Assembly (NCBI GenBank): GCA_964017155.1
Contig: OZ024857.1
Location: 35,798,741-35,862,740 of the forward strand
Direction: 5' to 3'
Length of the DNA: 64,000 nt
Origin: Oasisia sp. SBJ-2009
Lineage: Eukaryota > Annelida > Polychaeta > Sabellida > Siboglinidae
The translations under genes were made by a program, and so were the position numbers. The notes beneath the pieces are model-generated. The model saw only the letters and a program-made list of their open reading frames with translations, had not been told where the DNA came from and did not search any database. This document shows positions 13,501 to 24,100 of the stretch, one piece after another. Each line of letters opens with the position of its first letter. The stretch's first letter is position 1.

Positions 13501-15825
13501 CCTCAGCATGCCGCTTCCACATCAGCCTGTCTTGCGCTATATTCTGCAAGATGGTGCCGTTCCAATACTGGTCTAGTTCGTCTCATCGGTATTCCGTTCC
13601 CTTCCGTAAGGTGTCCGTGTGGTGGGAAGCGAGATGGATGTATAAGCAAATACAATTAAGCTGGCTAACCGCGGCGCCTGATGGGGCTTTGCTTAGCGCA
13701 GATATGTTTCAAAGTCAGACGCGTATATTTTCTATCAATATTCCGACCAACGGACGTGTAATTATGCTCAACCACAAACAGCCACAAAATGCGTCGAATC
13801 ATGACATGAATTGATGCATCCAGCATAGGTTTATCAGGTAATTATTAATGCACATCAACATCATGTAATGTAATAGGCTTAATAAATATACGTCGTACGG
13901 TCGTTTAGTTCTTTAATGGACACTATGTCATGTTACAAACGCCAGGAGACGATACCAAGTGAAATGTGTAGAGCATACGACTTAGTTATTGTGGGACGTT
14001 TTTACACTGCAGCTGTAGTTAGACAAAACACCCACTCGAGGAGCAATAGACCGAGGCACCCGACTCGTTGGCTAACTCATGTCACTAATGCAGCCGGGTT
14101 AATCCCTCCGTTTACTACCAAATTTGTCTATGAAAAAGTAAATAACTGAATAACTAAATTCGTGTTTTTGGTTTAATCCTGTGCTAATCGGTAGCACATA
14201 AACCAATAGTCTTAGGAAGTGAATGAACATAGAAAGGGCTAGTGTAATACTCCAAAGTTTACATATTCGTATACAGATGTTGTGACGTCCTCATCACACC
14301 TCTTACCATCGCTGCCATCATGTGCCAGGTACTTGTACTGCGAGGACACGTGTCTTTGCCTCGAGAACGTCTTCTGCGTGCTGTACGTGGCCAAGAAGTA
14401 CCTCGTGCCGGCCTTGAGCCGACAGTGCATCTCGTTCCTCGACGGGGTGCTGTCCCCGGACAACGTGTGCACCATCCTAGACCAGAGTCTACTCTTCGAA
14501 CGCGAGCCACTTGAACATCGATGTCTGCAGGTTCGTTAGTGGGCGATTAACTATGTCGTAAGACGGTCGTGTCGTTTTGCAGGACTTAAACTTATAGGAT
14601 GTCGCTATTTAATGTACGCAATTTGATTGTTGAGTGCGGGTGGTCTCGGCATCGTATTAATGCGAATGATGCTTGTGTCACGTTCGCCTAGGAGCTAGTC
14701 TTAAACGTAACATGGTTAGATGGGTGTTCCCAAGTATTTCGTTTTATTGAGTAAGATGTATTCAAATGGACAGTTTTTATTTATATTTTATGCGGAGTAC
14801 ATCGTGATACATTTGTGGTGAAACCTGAACATACATCATAAAGTTACCGCTGACTTAGTTATAATATGCTCGGTAAGATTGTCGCTATTTGGGTGGCATT
14901 GTGTAAAGCGGCCCGCACACCGAGAAGACTCGCTCACGACTCGCTTACAACGCGCTAAAGACGCTTGCGTCTTTAGCGCGTCGTAAGCGAGCCTTCGCGG
15001 TGTGCGGGCTAATTAAGGCTAGCATTGATTGGGTATTGCTTTGTGGTGTAAGTAACAGTATGCATATTGACTGTTGGTGATCTGGGAAACGTTGATTCCA
15101 CGTTCATTAAGTCGCTACCATGTGTTTCTAAAGTGGGCCTACTGTTCGACGTGACGTAGTAGGCCTACTGTTCGACGTGACGTAGTAGGCCTACTGTTCG
15201 ACGTGACGTGGTTTTCTACATCGTGTGCTATGTGTTTATTAACATTTACTATTTTACAAATTGGCTTAGTGTTAGTTTGCGTTTTTTTGCAATGCAACAC
15301 ATGTGCTATATATATTTTTTTATTAATATTTACTATTTTCACAAATTATTTAGTGCTAGTTTGCGATTTAATATAATTTGTTTTGAACTACCATGATATA
15401 AGTATTTTACTCCTATGTTCATTTACCAGAATTCAAACAATCCAAAAGGTTACTTGTTATGAGTTGTTCTGTTGACACCTGAACATAAAGTGTTTTCCAT
15501 GGCGACTAACGCCTGGCTGTATTTATTTTCCTATGTCTGTATATCCTTACAAAATTCTCTAGAATATGAATATCATTCAGAAGCATAGGTAAGTGGCATT
15601 CGTTTTGTTTGCAGATGGTGCAACGCTATTCGAAACGCGTCTTCCCGTCAAAAGCGTTCTGTGACATATCAAACGACACACTTTGCAAAATCTTGCAAAG
15701 TGAATGCCTTAGGTTAGTGCCGCTCCTACTGCTTATGACTTGGCGTGTAGACACACACACACACGCACGCACGCACACACGCACACACGCACGCACGCAC
15801 ATACGCACATACGCACACACGCACA

Positions 15826-15900
<75 letters not shown>

Positions 15901-15983
15901 ACATACACACACCTACACATACACATATACATACACACACAACACACACACATAACACACACACAACACTCACACACAACACA

Positions 15984-16018
<35 letters not shown>

Positions 16019-16071
16019 CAACATTATATATATGTATATATATATATTATATATATATATATATATAATAT

Positions 16072-16111
<40 letters not shown>

Positions 16112-17070
16112 ATATATTATTTATTGTGTATGCTGTTTTACATTGTCATAACATATACGAACCTACAAATGTAACTGGTTATTGGTATATTTAGCGTACC
16201 GGAAGTCGAGGTATTTCGCGCATGCGTGCGTTGGGCAGAAACGAAGTGCGTGATGCAGGAAGTCGACCCGACTGCGCAGAACAAGCGAGCCATTCTCGGT
16301 CCAGCGCTCTATCTCATCCACTTCCCGTGCGTGTCGCTGTTTGACTTCTCCAAAACAGTGGCGCCGTCTGGTCTTCTGACGATGCAAGAAGAAAACGCCA
16401 TATTCCGTTACCTGAATGGCGGAATATTGGAAAGGAACGACGAGATTCTCAGTAAATTCCCGTGCACGTCTCGCGAGATTGTTTCATTCAAGTGTTCGGC
16501 AGAATACGACGGTTTCGCTCGTCACTCGACTGTGCAGGGCACGGCCTACGAGGGACGACTGCAAGTATGTGAGATCATTAACTAATCGGCAGTTTAACCA
16601 TTACTTACCTGTCCGTGGCTTCTTGCAAGCCTACAGACTGCGTGACAAAAACATAACGTCTTATCTTAATGTGATCTGATTAGCAACAGCACGTTAAAAA
16701 ATGCTTTATCAACGGAGTATTTTAAATTGAAACACAATAACCACAACTACAACACCGCAGCAAAGTATGCAAACTCTAACGCATGCCGTATTAATTAAGT
16801 AACTACAAGACATCCACCATTTTATCGGAATCAGTCCTGGGCCCCCAACTATGTAGATGTGGTGTCAGACAGCCGACGCAGCACATGGATTTCCCAAGTG
16901 GGACCATTAAAGGTTGTTGTATTGTATCGTGTTCGTTGTCGAAAACACAGCATGGATCCATGCATCATTTCGGAGGTTTTATTAATAAAACATGCTTAAC
17001 ATGACACATTTGTCCAGATGCATCACAGTAGCAGTATACGTTGTTCTCCTCGTCACATGTGCACGCCATA

Positions 17071-17101
<31 letters not shown>

Positions 17102-17105
17102 GCAC

Positions 17106-17155
<50 letters not shown>

Positions 17156-17955
17156 TATAGAGTAAGGAGAAACACCTTAACAACTACACGTTGTTGTGCT
17201 AACTATCAAGGCGCCATGTACTCGCCACACCTACGCCTTCTTGCAGCGGTCCCGTTGGTCTCTCGCCGTGCATTGTGACCACAGCATCGAAATCCACGAG
17301 CTGGGCTTCGCCGGCGACCTAAAGGGCAGTGTCGCCATCTTCCAGGATGGCATTCGGAAACTGGAGGTAGGGGTTGTCTTTGGTGTCCTGTCCCGACCAG
17401 TCAGCTCGTGATGTAAGGCTACAACGTGTCTGTCAATGTAGACTTGTTAATCACGTTTAACGTAAAGTTATTGTGTAAAGGTGTCCAGTTCATCTGGACG
17501 TCGTTAGGTGTGTTTAGGATGACCTCGCGTAGTACCAGCAAAACTGTATGCTGCGTTCACTCGGCCAAATATGAATCATCAGATGTTGGACTACTTGTAA
17601 ACAAAAAGGTGTCTTTGTCCACTTGCCGTCAGGGATGTTAACTCCGAGGTTTGCAATCGCGTTCTGCCGTCCGCAGGTGTCATGTGACTCGCCGGTGCGC
17701 GAGATCCCGTTGGACGACGTGGTGGCTCTCGACGCAGGCGTCTTCACGATCTTCTCGGACGAGCCGTTCACTTACAGCGGCATCTACTACTACAAGAAGA
17801 CGACGTCCCCCGCCCCACGGCTCCACAGCGACAACGACACAGTCTCGTTCGACGTGCGAGACTTCAGCGCCATGTGCATCGTCGAATACTTCAACTTCAC
17901 ACTGACGAACGAACTCTACTTCGTCGAGAACTATTTCCTCGGCGACGTCGCATAA
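10527..17955 (+). CDS. BTB-BACK-PHR domain protein (BTBD1/2/3/6 family)
   Basis: Probable substrate adaptor for a Cullin-3 ubiquitin ligase, judged from the family. Six coding exons: 10,527-10,795, 14,329-14,530, 15,615-15,712, 16,195-16,564, 17,247-17,366 and 17,677-17,955. All junctions are GT-AG and phase-compatible, giving 445 residues, close to the family length. The BTB fold spans about 24-125 (DVQFVI strand with Asp31, 'IPAHSYVLISRSPVFHAML' helix with His49, 'KKYLVPAL' near its end). A BACK-like region follows to about 240 ('FCDISNDTLCKIL', 'VFRACVRWAE', 'NKRAILGPALYLIHFP'). The C-terminal 150 residues match the PHR beta-sandwich pattern but are diverged. The acceptor lies two bases before the chosen ATG. 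The intron at 15,713-16,194 is almost wholly AC and AT repeats. Family is well supported; the exact paralogue is not. Confidence 0.85.
11198..11345. repeat. Degenerate 11-12-bp tandem repeat
   Basis: About a dozen imperfect copies of 'cagtttgtgta' with scattered substitutions. The open frames on both strands (Cys/Val/Phe-rich and Thr/Gln/His-rich) come from the repeat. Confidence 0.8.
13417..13610 (-). pseudogene. Possible decayed retroelement fragment
   Basis: The minus strand shows a short coding-like phrase, 'GTILQNIAQDRLMWKRH', interrupted by stops. It resembles the C-terminal region of non-LTR reverse transcriptases ('AQDR..W'). Only this pattern supports it. Confidence 0.25.
14911..15009. 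mobile_element. Fold-back MITE or hairpin element
   Basis: The left end 'gcccgcacaccg' and right end 'cggtgtgcgggc' are exact inverted repeats. The inner part is also palindromic around 14,965 ('cgctaaagacgc' / 'gcgtctttagcg'). The whole 99 bp can form one long imperfect hairpin. It lies in a BTB intron. Similar short elements with GCCCGCACAC-type ends are common DNA-transposon derivatives in animals. Confidence 0.5.
15127..15210. repeat. Three tandem copies of a ~31-bp unit
   Basis: Three near-perfect copies of a unit built on 'cctactgttcgacgtgacgt', each with a TGACGT half-site that matches a CRE core. It is intronic in the BTB gene. A regulatory role is only possible, not shown. Confidence 0.8.
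15750..16110. repeat. (AC)n and (AT)n microsatellites filling a BTB intron
   Basis: CA-rich then TA-rich repeats occupy most of the 482-bp intron between the exons ending at 15,712 and starting at 16,195. An AT palindrome at 16,020-16,120 may form a hairpin. Confidence 0.95.
16565..17246. repeat. BTB intron with (GCAC)n/(CA)n microsatellite
   Basis: The repeat runs about 17,072-17,154 (GCAC then CA) and ends 92 bases before the exon that starts at 17,247. No gene lies inside. Confidence 0.85.
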
Positions 17956-18845
17956 GGTTCCGTTTGGTGCCCCTACCGTCTGCCAACTGGAGCTGTTGAA
18001 CGGTGAATGTGTGGTACACGGACACATGTCTCATTGGTCCGTGTACGGTCGGTAATACGGAGTTGCTGGACGATTTACGCACCGATATCTTATTTGGTTT
18101 TTGAACATTTAGCCAATTGCAGCGCAGTTGCTTATTGACTAACGGATGGTACACGGACCGGTTTCCCATTGGACAGTCATTTATTTGGAGTTTGTGATCG
18201 ATCGTACAGTTAGTACACAGACCGGTCACCTATAGGCAAGTGTATAGCCCACGATGACGACCGTCCGCGAATCTTCCGAACAGAGCCCTTGATGTCATAA
18301 TCAAAGAAACTGTTTTTATTTATATATTTATATTTACCGATGTGTTTATTGCAACCAACGGTGTTTACTTATTAGTATATATGCAATGCCTACATTTTAG
18401 TCGTGTAACATGCAAATTAATATTTTCTGAAGATACTTAACAGGAGCTTGTAACAGCGAGTTCAAAAGACATCACCTGCATTCGTGAGGCCAGAGAATTG
18501 TTAACTGTGGCCGACTGCACATTTCAAATCGACTGTGTTTCTATGTAGACGCAACTAGTTGTGTCAACCAGGTGGCGGGCACGACTGAAACGGTGTAGCT
18601 TTTGTTGGCTTTGGAGATTAATTTACTCTTAACATAGAATGTATCCGTGCTTTAAAAAATATTTATCTCGTACTTTTTGGTGTTTGTGAGATTATTGTTG
18701 GTTTTAACCGCGTCTCTGCATTCGTACCCATGCAATGCACATCAATTCACAGTAATCACACCTTGCCCCCTGCACCCCACACTACAAGACACTACACGCG
18801 CACACAAGTGCTTCCACCCGCGTTCACGTCTATTGCACCCTGTCT
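17956..18845. other. 3' flank/UTR of the BTB gene with repeated hairpin motif
   Basis: After the stop codon, 'gtacacgga'-type motifs recur near 18,014, 18,149 and 18,211. The first forms an inverted repeat ('gtacacggac' with 'gtccgtgtac'). No canonical AATAAA was found in this stretch. AT-rich DNA follows to 18,845. Confidence 0.5.
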
Positions 18846-19962
18846 CCTCATACAGCGTCTCACGGACACACTCTGTCTCCCCACACAGCCGTCTCACGGA
18901 CACACTCTGTCTCCCCACACAGCCGTCTCACGGACACACTCTGTCTCCTCACACAGCCGTCTCACGGACACACTCTGTCTCCTCACACAGCCGTCTCACG
19001 GACACACTCTGTCTCCCCACACAGCCGTCTCACGGACACAATCTGTCTCCCCACACAGCCGTCTCACGAACACACTCTGTCTCCTCACACAGCCGTCTCA
19101 CGGACACACTCTGTCTCCTCACACAGCCGTCTCACGGACACACTCTGTCTCCTCACACAGCGTCTCACGAACACACTCTGTCTCCCCACACAGCCGTCTC
19201 ACGGACACACTCTGTCTCCCCACACAGCCGTCTCACGGACACACCCTGTCTCCTCACACAGCCGTCTCACGGACACACTCTGTCTCCCCACACAGCCGTC
19301 TCACGAACACACTCTGTCTCCTCACACAGCCGTCTCACGGACACACTCTGTCTCCTCACACAGCCGTCTCACGGACACACTCTGTCTCCTCACACAGCCG
19401 TCTCACGGACACACTCTGTCTCCTCACACAGCCGTCTCACGGACACACTCTGTCTCCTCACACAGCCGTCTCACGGACACACTCTGTCTCCTCACACAGC
19501 CATCTCACGGACACACTCTGTCTCCCCACACAGCCGTCTCACGGACACACTCTGTCTCCTCACACAGCCGTCTCATGGACACACTCTGTCTCCCCACACA
19601 GCCGTCTCACGGACACACTCTGTCTCCTCACACAGCGTCTCACGGACACACTCTGTCTCCTCACACAGCCGTCTCACGGACACACTCTGTCTCCCCACAC
19701 AGCCGTCTCACGGACACACTCTGTCTCCCCACACAGCCGTCTCACGGACACACTCTGTCTCCCCACACAGCCGTCTCACGGACACACTCTGTCTCCCCAC
19801 ACAGCCGTCTCACGGACACACTCTGTCTCCCCACACAGTCGTCTCACGGACACACTCTGTCTCCCCACACAGCCGTCTCACGGACACACTCTGTCTCCCC
19901 ACACAGCCGTCTCACGGACACACTCTGTCTCCTCACACAGCCGTCTCACGGACACACTCTTC
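18846..19962. repeat. 34-bp minisatellite, about 33 copies
   Basis: The unit combines 'ctcacggacacactctgtct' with 'cctcacacagccgt'. It shows C/T variation at one site, and a few units lack one C (33 bp). It lies between the convergent BTB and Shisa-like genes. Each plus-strand unit contains a pyrimidine tract followed by CACACAG, like a 3' splice acceptor. The 439- and 460-codon open frames are artefacts of the array. Confidence 0.95.
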
Positions 19963-20589
19963 CCGGGAACGTCGCCAAATCTATCCATATCTCTAATATA
20001 CATGACAACTGTACTATACTCGTTATACATCTATAGGGAGGCCTGTATACGACATATTTCTTGGGTGTTAGTGCAGACCTTTCTTAATTATCAAAACGCA
20101 AAATGTGTATAAACTGTTTCTTTTACTATATAGGCCCTCTGTACGATGACCTAAACAATTAACTTCACTTCATCCGATCTTCGTGGCTGTTACGTCACAG
20201 TTATTTGCGGAAGTGACGTGTTTACACAGCGGGTATTGAGACTGGTGTAATCAGCCGGCGCAGACGTCATGCATCAGTTTGACCACCAATGCCTACAGTT
20301 GTGGGCTACTGTATTACGTCACGGCAACCAGCAGCAACAACACTTGTGGCCAGGACTAGTGTTTTATCCGCTAGGTGGAATTAGTAGTATTTGCAATCGG
20401 GAGATTTGTGCCTGTGAGTGTTATGGTTCTGCTTCAGTGAATCATATTTGTCTATCATCATTACATAGCGTTACTAGGGTGATTAGGTTAAATATATGAA
20501 CAACAGCGTCATATCATAGCACATAAAGTTGATTTTATCAACTAGTTACCGGTAATATATTTTATGTAACATTAAAATAGTATATATAT

Positions 20590-20637
<48 letters not shown>

Positions 20638-21120
20638 CATACAATACATAAGAAATATCTTGGCACACACATACATGCTTGTTCACACATACACACGCAC
20701 ACATACACATATAAACACACCCTCGCTCACCTGCACACTTATTGATATGATAATACTAAATGCAGTGTCACTCCTGTAATACAATTGTTTTCCTCCGGAA
20801 TATGTTTTGCCGTCGACCCTATGTTTCGGGCAACAAATTTCGAACAATTAGTTAACATTTCCATCTTAAATCAATCTAATAGTAAATTTGCCACTACAGA
20901 TATAAAATAGCTTCATTGAAACATAAAGCACAAATAGCACTTGTTTGCCAATTATCCTTTTTTCACGTGGACATTTTGCCTGAGGAGTTTGAACAGCCTT
21001 TAGATGTCAAATATTTGTCACAACGTAGTTGAACATCGTAATGTTTGCACCATTTGTTTTGACGGTGCTATCACGTGAGCCATTGCGGCAGACCGCCGCC
21101 GTGCTCTCATACGGCGGAGG
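19963..21120. other. Intergenic DNA / 3' flank of the Shisa-like gene
   Basis: Contains an (AT)n run (about 20,581-20,636) and CA-rich repeats. No coding exon was found. I saw no clear polyadenylation signal for the minus-strand gene. Confidence 0.5.
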
Positions 21121-24100
21121 TTATCCGTCGACTGTCGACTTGACGGACGAGTGACGTTTGCCCAACAAACACCAGCAGGCGACAGCTTGTATGATGACAA
21201 AGGCAAGTACAGCACCGAGCACCAGGGCACCGTACACCTGGCTACGTCGTCTGAAATAAACGTGTAAGTCATTGGTTAAGATTACTTATCGTGATGTGTG
21301 TTGTTTTATGTTATTGGAAATAGATGCTGTTAGTCGTATGTATTATTATATACGTTCCAACGTTCCTGATATTTCCAGGAATCTCCTGTTCGTAGGGTAT
21401 CTCCCGGGTTACAGGTTTTACCCCCCCCCCCCCCCCAGATGTATGCTCTTCCAAAACTTCAGCATCTTCGCTGTTTCTACGTACGCACAGTGAGGACAGA
21501 CGATCAGAGGGTATCGTTGAGAAGTATAAACTTATGCACTCCACATATCCTATCCACATATTATTGCAATATACAAATGAGCACTACAAGGCCAGTGAGG
21601 AGTGTTCACACTCATCTGACTGCGTGGTGTCTACCAACAACAACGACAACACGTAAGCATGACGTAGACGTGACTAAATGATAACCAACCTGTCCGAGTC
21701 GTCGTAGCAGCAGAACTCGGCGTAGTTCTCCCCGCAGCAGCTCTGTAGCTCCGCCGGCTCGAAGGGCATGGGACAGAGGAAGAGACCGAGTCGGGTCTCG
21801 TTCCGTCTCACCTCGTAGTTGACGCACACGCCAGTCTCTACAACCACGGCCGATCTTACGTCGATTGCAGTCTCGCGTTAAACATCAAAATATGATTAGA
21901 GTAGCGCCTGCTTAGACTGACCTACAATCAATTAACAATGTTGTGCTATTTATTTCAATTATTCCTCTGTTAGATGTTCATGAAGTCACTCACACAAAAG
22001 CCAGCCTTGTCGTAACTTATATATAACTTATATTAACATATATATTGACCGACTTAATGTTCCCTTTGTCCAACGAACATTCATTACGATGTTGTACGTG
22101 TTCTTGGTTTTTTTAAGGTAGGCCTGCTTTGTTCGTAAACATTTATTTGTACACTGTATTTGGTACTACAATAAATATTTTTTATGTGTAGGCCTACTGC
22201 CGGCCAAATTGCGTTTAGAAAGCCGGAATTGTTGTTTGCAGTTTGAATGTGGCAAGCGCACAACTGACATTTGTAAACATGCAACATTCATTGCTAAACA
22301 GCTGTTGTTGTCTGTAATAGGCCCTGATGTCAAAGACACGCATCGCTACCCGCATGTAGGCCCCTGTCTTCAACGTGCCTGTGGTCCCACAAACCACATC
22401 ACAAATCGGGCGTCGTAAGACTGACTTAGTGGACTTCCTGTTGACCTCTCATTCATTCCGGGTAACAGAACGGACGGCTTCGGTTAGGGCGTTTTCCATT
22501 ATGTGACACTGCCCGTGTTTGTCAAATAATATTCGAATACTATTGCCAAATGTTTAAATCACATCCGATGAGTCCTTCTCACAACTATTCAAATAAGTGT
22601 TGGTAGTTTCCTGCTGCGCACTAGGTAGGGTAACCTGGGGCAAGACGGCCCCTGGAGGTAAGACGGCCCCCCGTCTTATCTGAAAAACGAGTGAACCCAA
22701 ACTAACATTGAATAGTGTAGCATGATGCTGCTACCTAGCAAATATTCTTAGCGACCGCAAGGCCAAACGCTACCAAAAATAAGTTCACAAACTGTTTTTA
22801 AAGTTTTGCATACCCTGTGATCTAATAATCACTCTTCAGTCAAATTGATGCTAACATGTCTACCGTGTGATGGTAAGCCAGTGACTGGTACTAATGCACT
22901 TACAACTATATACGTTTTCAATAACTTTCATCGAAAATGGAAGCGATATTAAAGGATTATGTGTGAAGGTAAAAAAAGTCAGCACTGGTGTGTATGGGGC
23001 AAGACGGCCCCCGCATGGCGGGGCAAGACGGCCCCGGGGCCGTCTTGCCCCGCCATGCAGTACGAATATGGTATGTAAACGCAATAAAGCTGTGATGTAT
23101 TTATAGCACACACAATAGTTTAAATAAAACGTGACAGAAAGTCGACGAAAGCAGCGATGAAGAGGAATGGCCTTGTTTAGTGTCCGGAGAACCATTCAGT
23201 TGCAGTCGGCCACGAGAAGTCTGGGTTCAATGCTAAGAATGCAATAATTTGGCTCATAGTGAGTGCTCACCAGGGCTCCCGTATTTCATGTGTCCCAACC
23301 GCGAATCAGAGTGTGATTAGACAGTAGACTATGTGCAAGCCATTCGTTAATACAGTTAATGTTAATGAATTTAAGGCTTGTGATGATGCAAATTCCAAAG
23401 CTAGCTAATGAGTGTTTTCAGTGACGAGTGTAATGATAATGAAGAATATTGCTTCTAATGACAACTGTAATTTTTATACATTATAATTAATGATGAGTGG
23501 TTTCGATTGATGATTAGGCTATTGTATCTGCCGCGAAGTATCTGCATGCCAACACTATAATGATTTTAATGCCTGTGATGATGCAGATGCCAAAGGGTGA
23601 TCGTAATGTCGAGTAATGCGGAGTGGTGATTATTTCTGTTCACGATGAGTGATAATAATAGTAGTAGTTAATGACGGTTTAAATAAATAATGGATAAAAC
23701 ACATTGTTTTTATATAATTACAACGGTTAAACCTAATATTATAGTAAATAGGCGAGGGGCCGTTTTACCCCAGGCGAGGGTCCGTTTTGCCCCAGGCATG
23801 GGGCAAGACGGTTTTATTGGAGCACATTTTAAACTTGCTATAAATTACGTTTTGGTTATTCAATCATTCAGAGACTTGTGTCATACATAAAGTATATACA
23901 CCTCAATACTATTAATGCACAATTATGCATCGACAAGTTATGGATACAAAAATACACAACTTTTCCCTTAGGGGGGCCGCGCTGCCCCAGGTTACCCTAC
24001 GTTCCTGTTAGACGTACGCATGCGCGTAAACCTGCGGATGTAGCTACTATTTGACGTCGTCCAGTTGTCAAATAATTTTTCAAAAATCAGCTATTTCTAT

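Larger units (their letters stand above)
10796..14328. other. Intron of the BTB gene
   Basis: About 3.5 kb. Contains the degenerate 11-12-bp repeat at 11,198-11,345 and a possible retroelement fragment near 13.5 kb. No further exon was recognised. Confidence 0.6.

Noticed and set aside
13364..13814. Overlapping plus-strand open frames of 60-134 codons.
   Set aside because: No splice-bounded homology. The minus strand shows a better, though weak, match to a retroelement remnant.
14259..14510. Minus-strand Arg-rich frames across the second BTB coding exon.
   Set aside because: Shadow of the GC-rich plus-strand BTB exon at 14,329-14,530, which has correct splice sites and phase.
18677..20112. 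Open frames of 439 and 460 codons rich in Ser, His, Thr and Leu.
   Set aside because: Same cause, the 34-bp array. No start context, splice sites or family motif.
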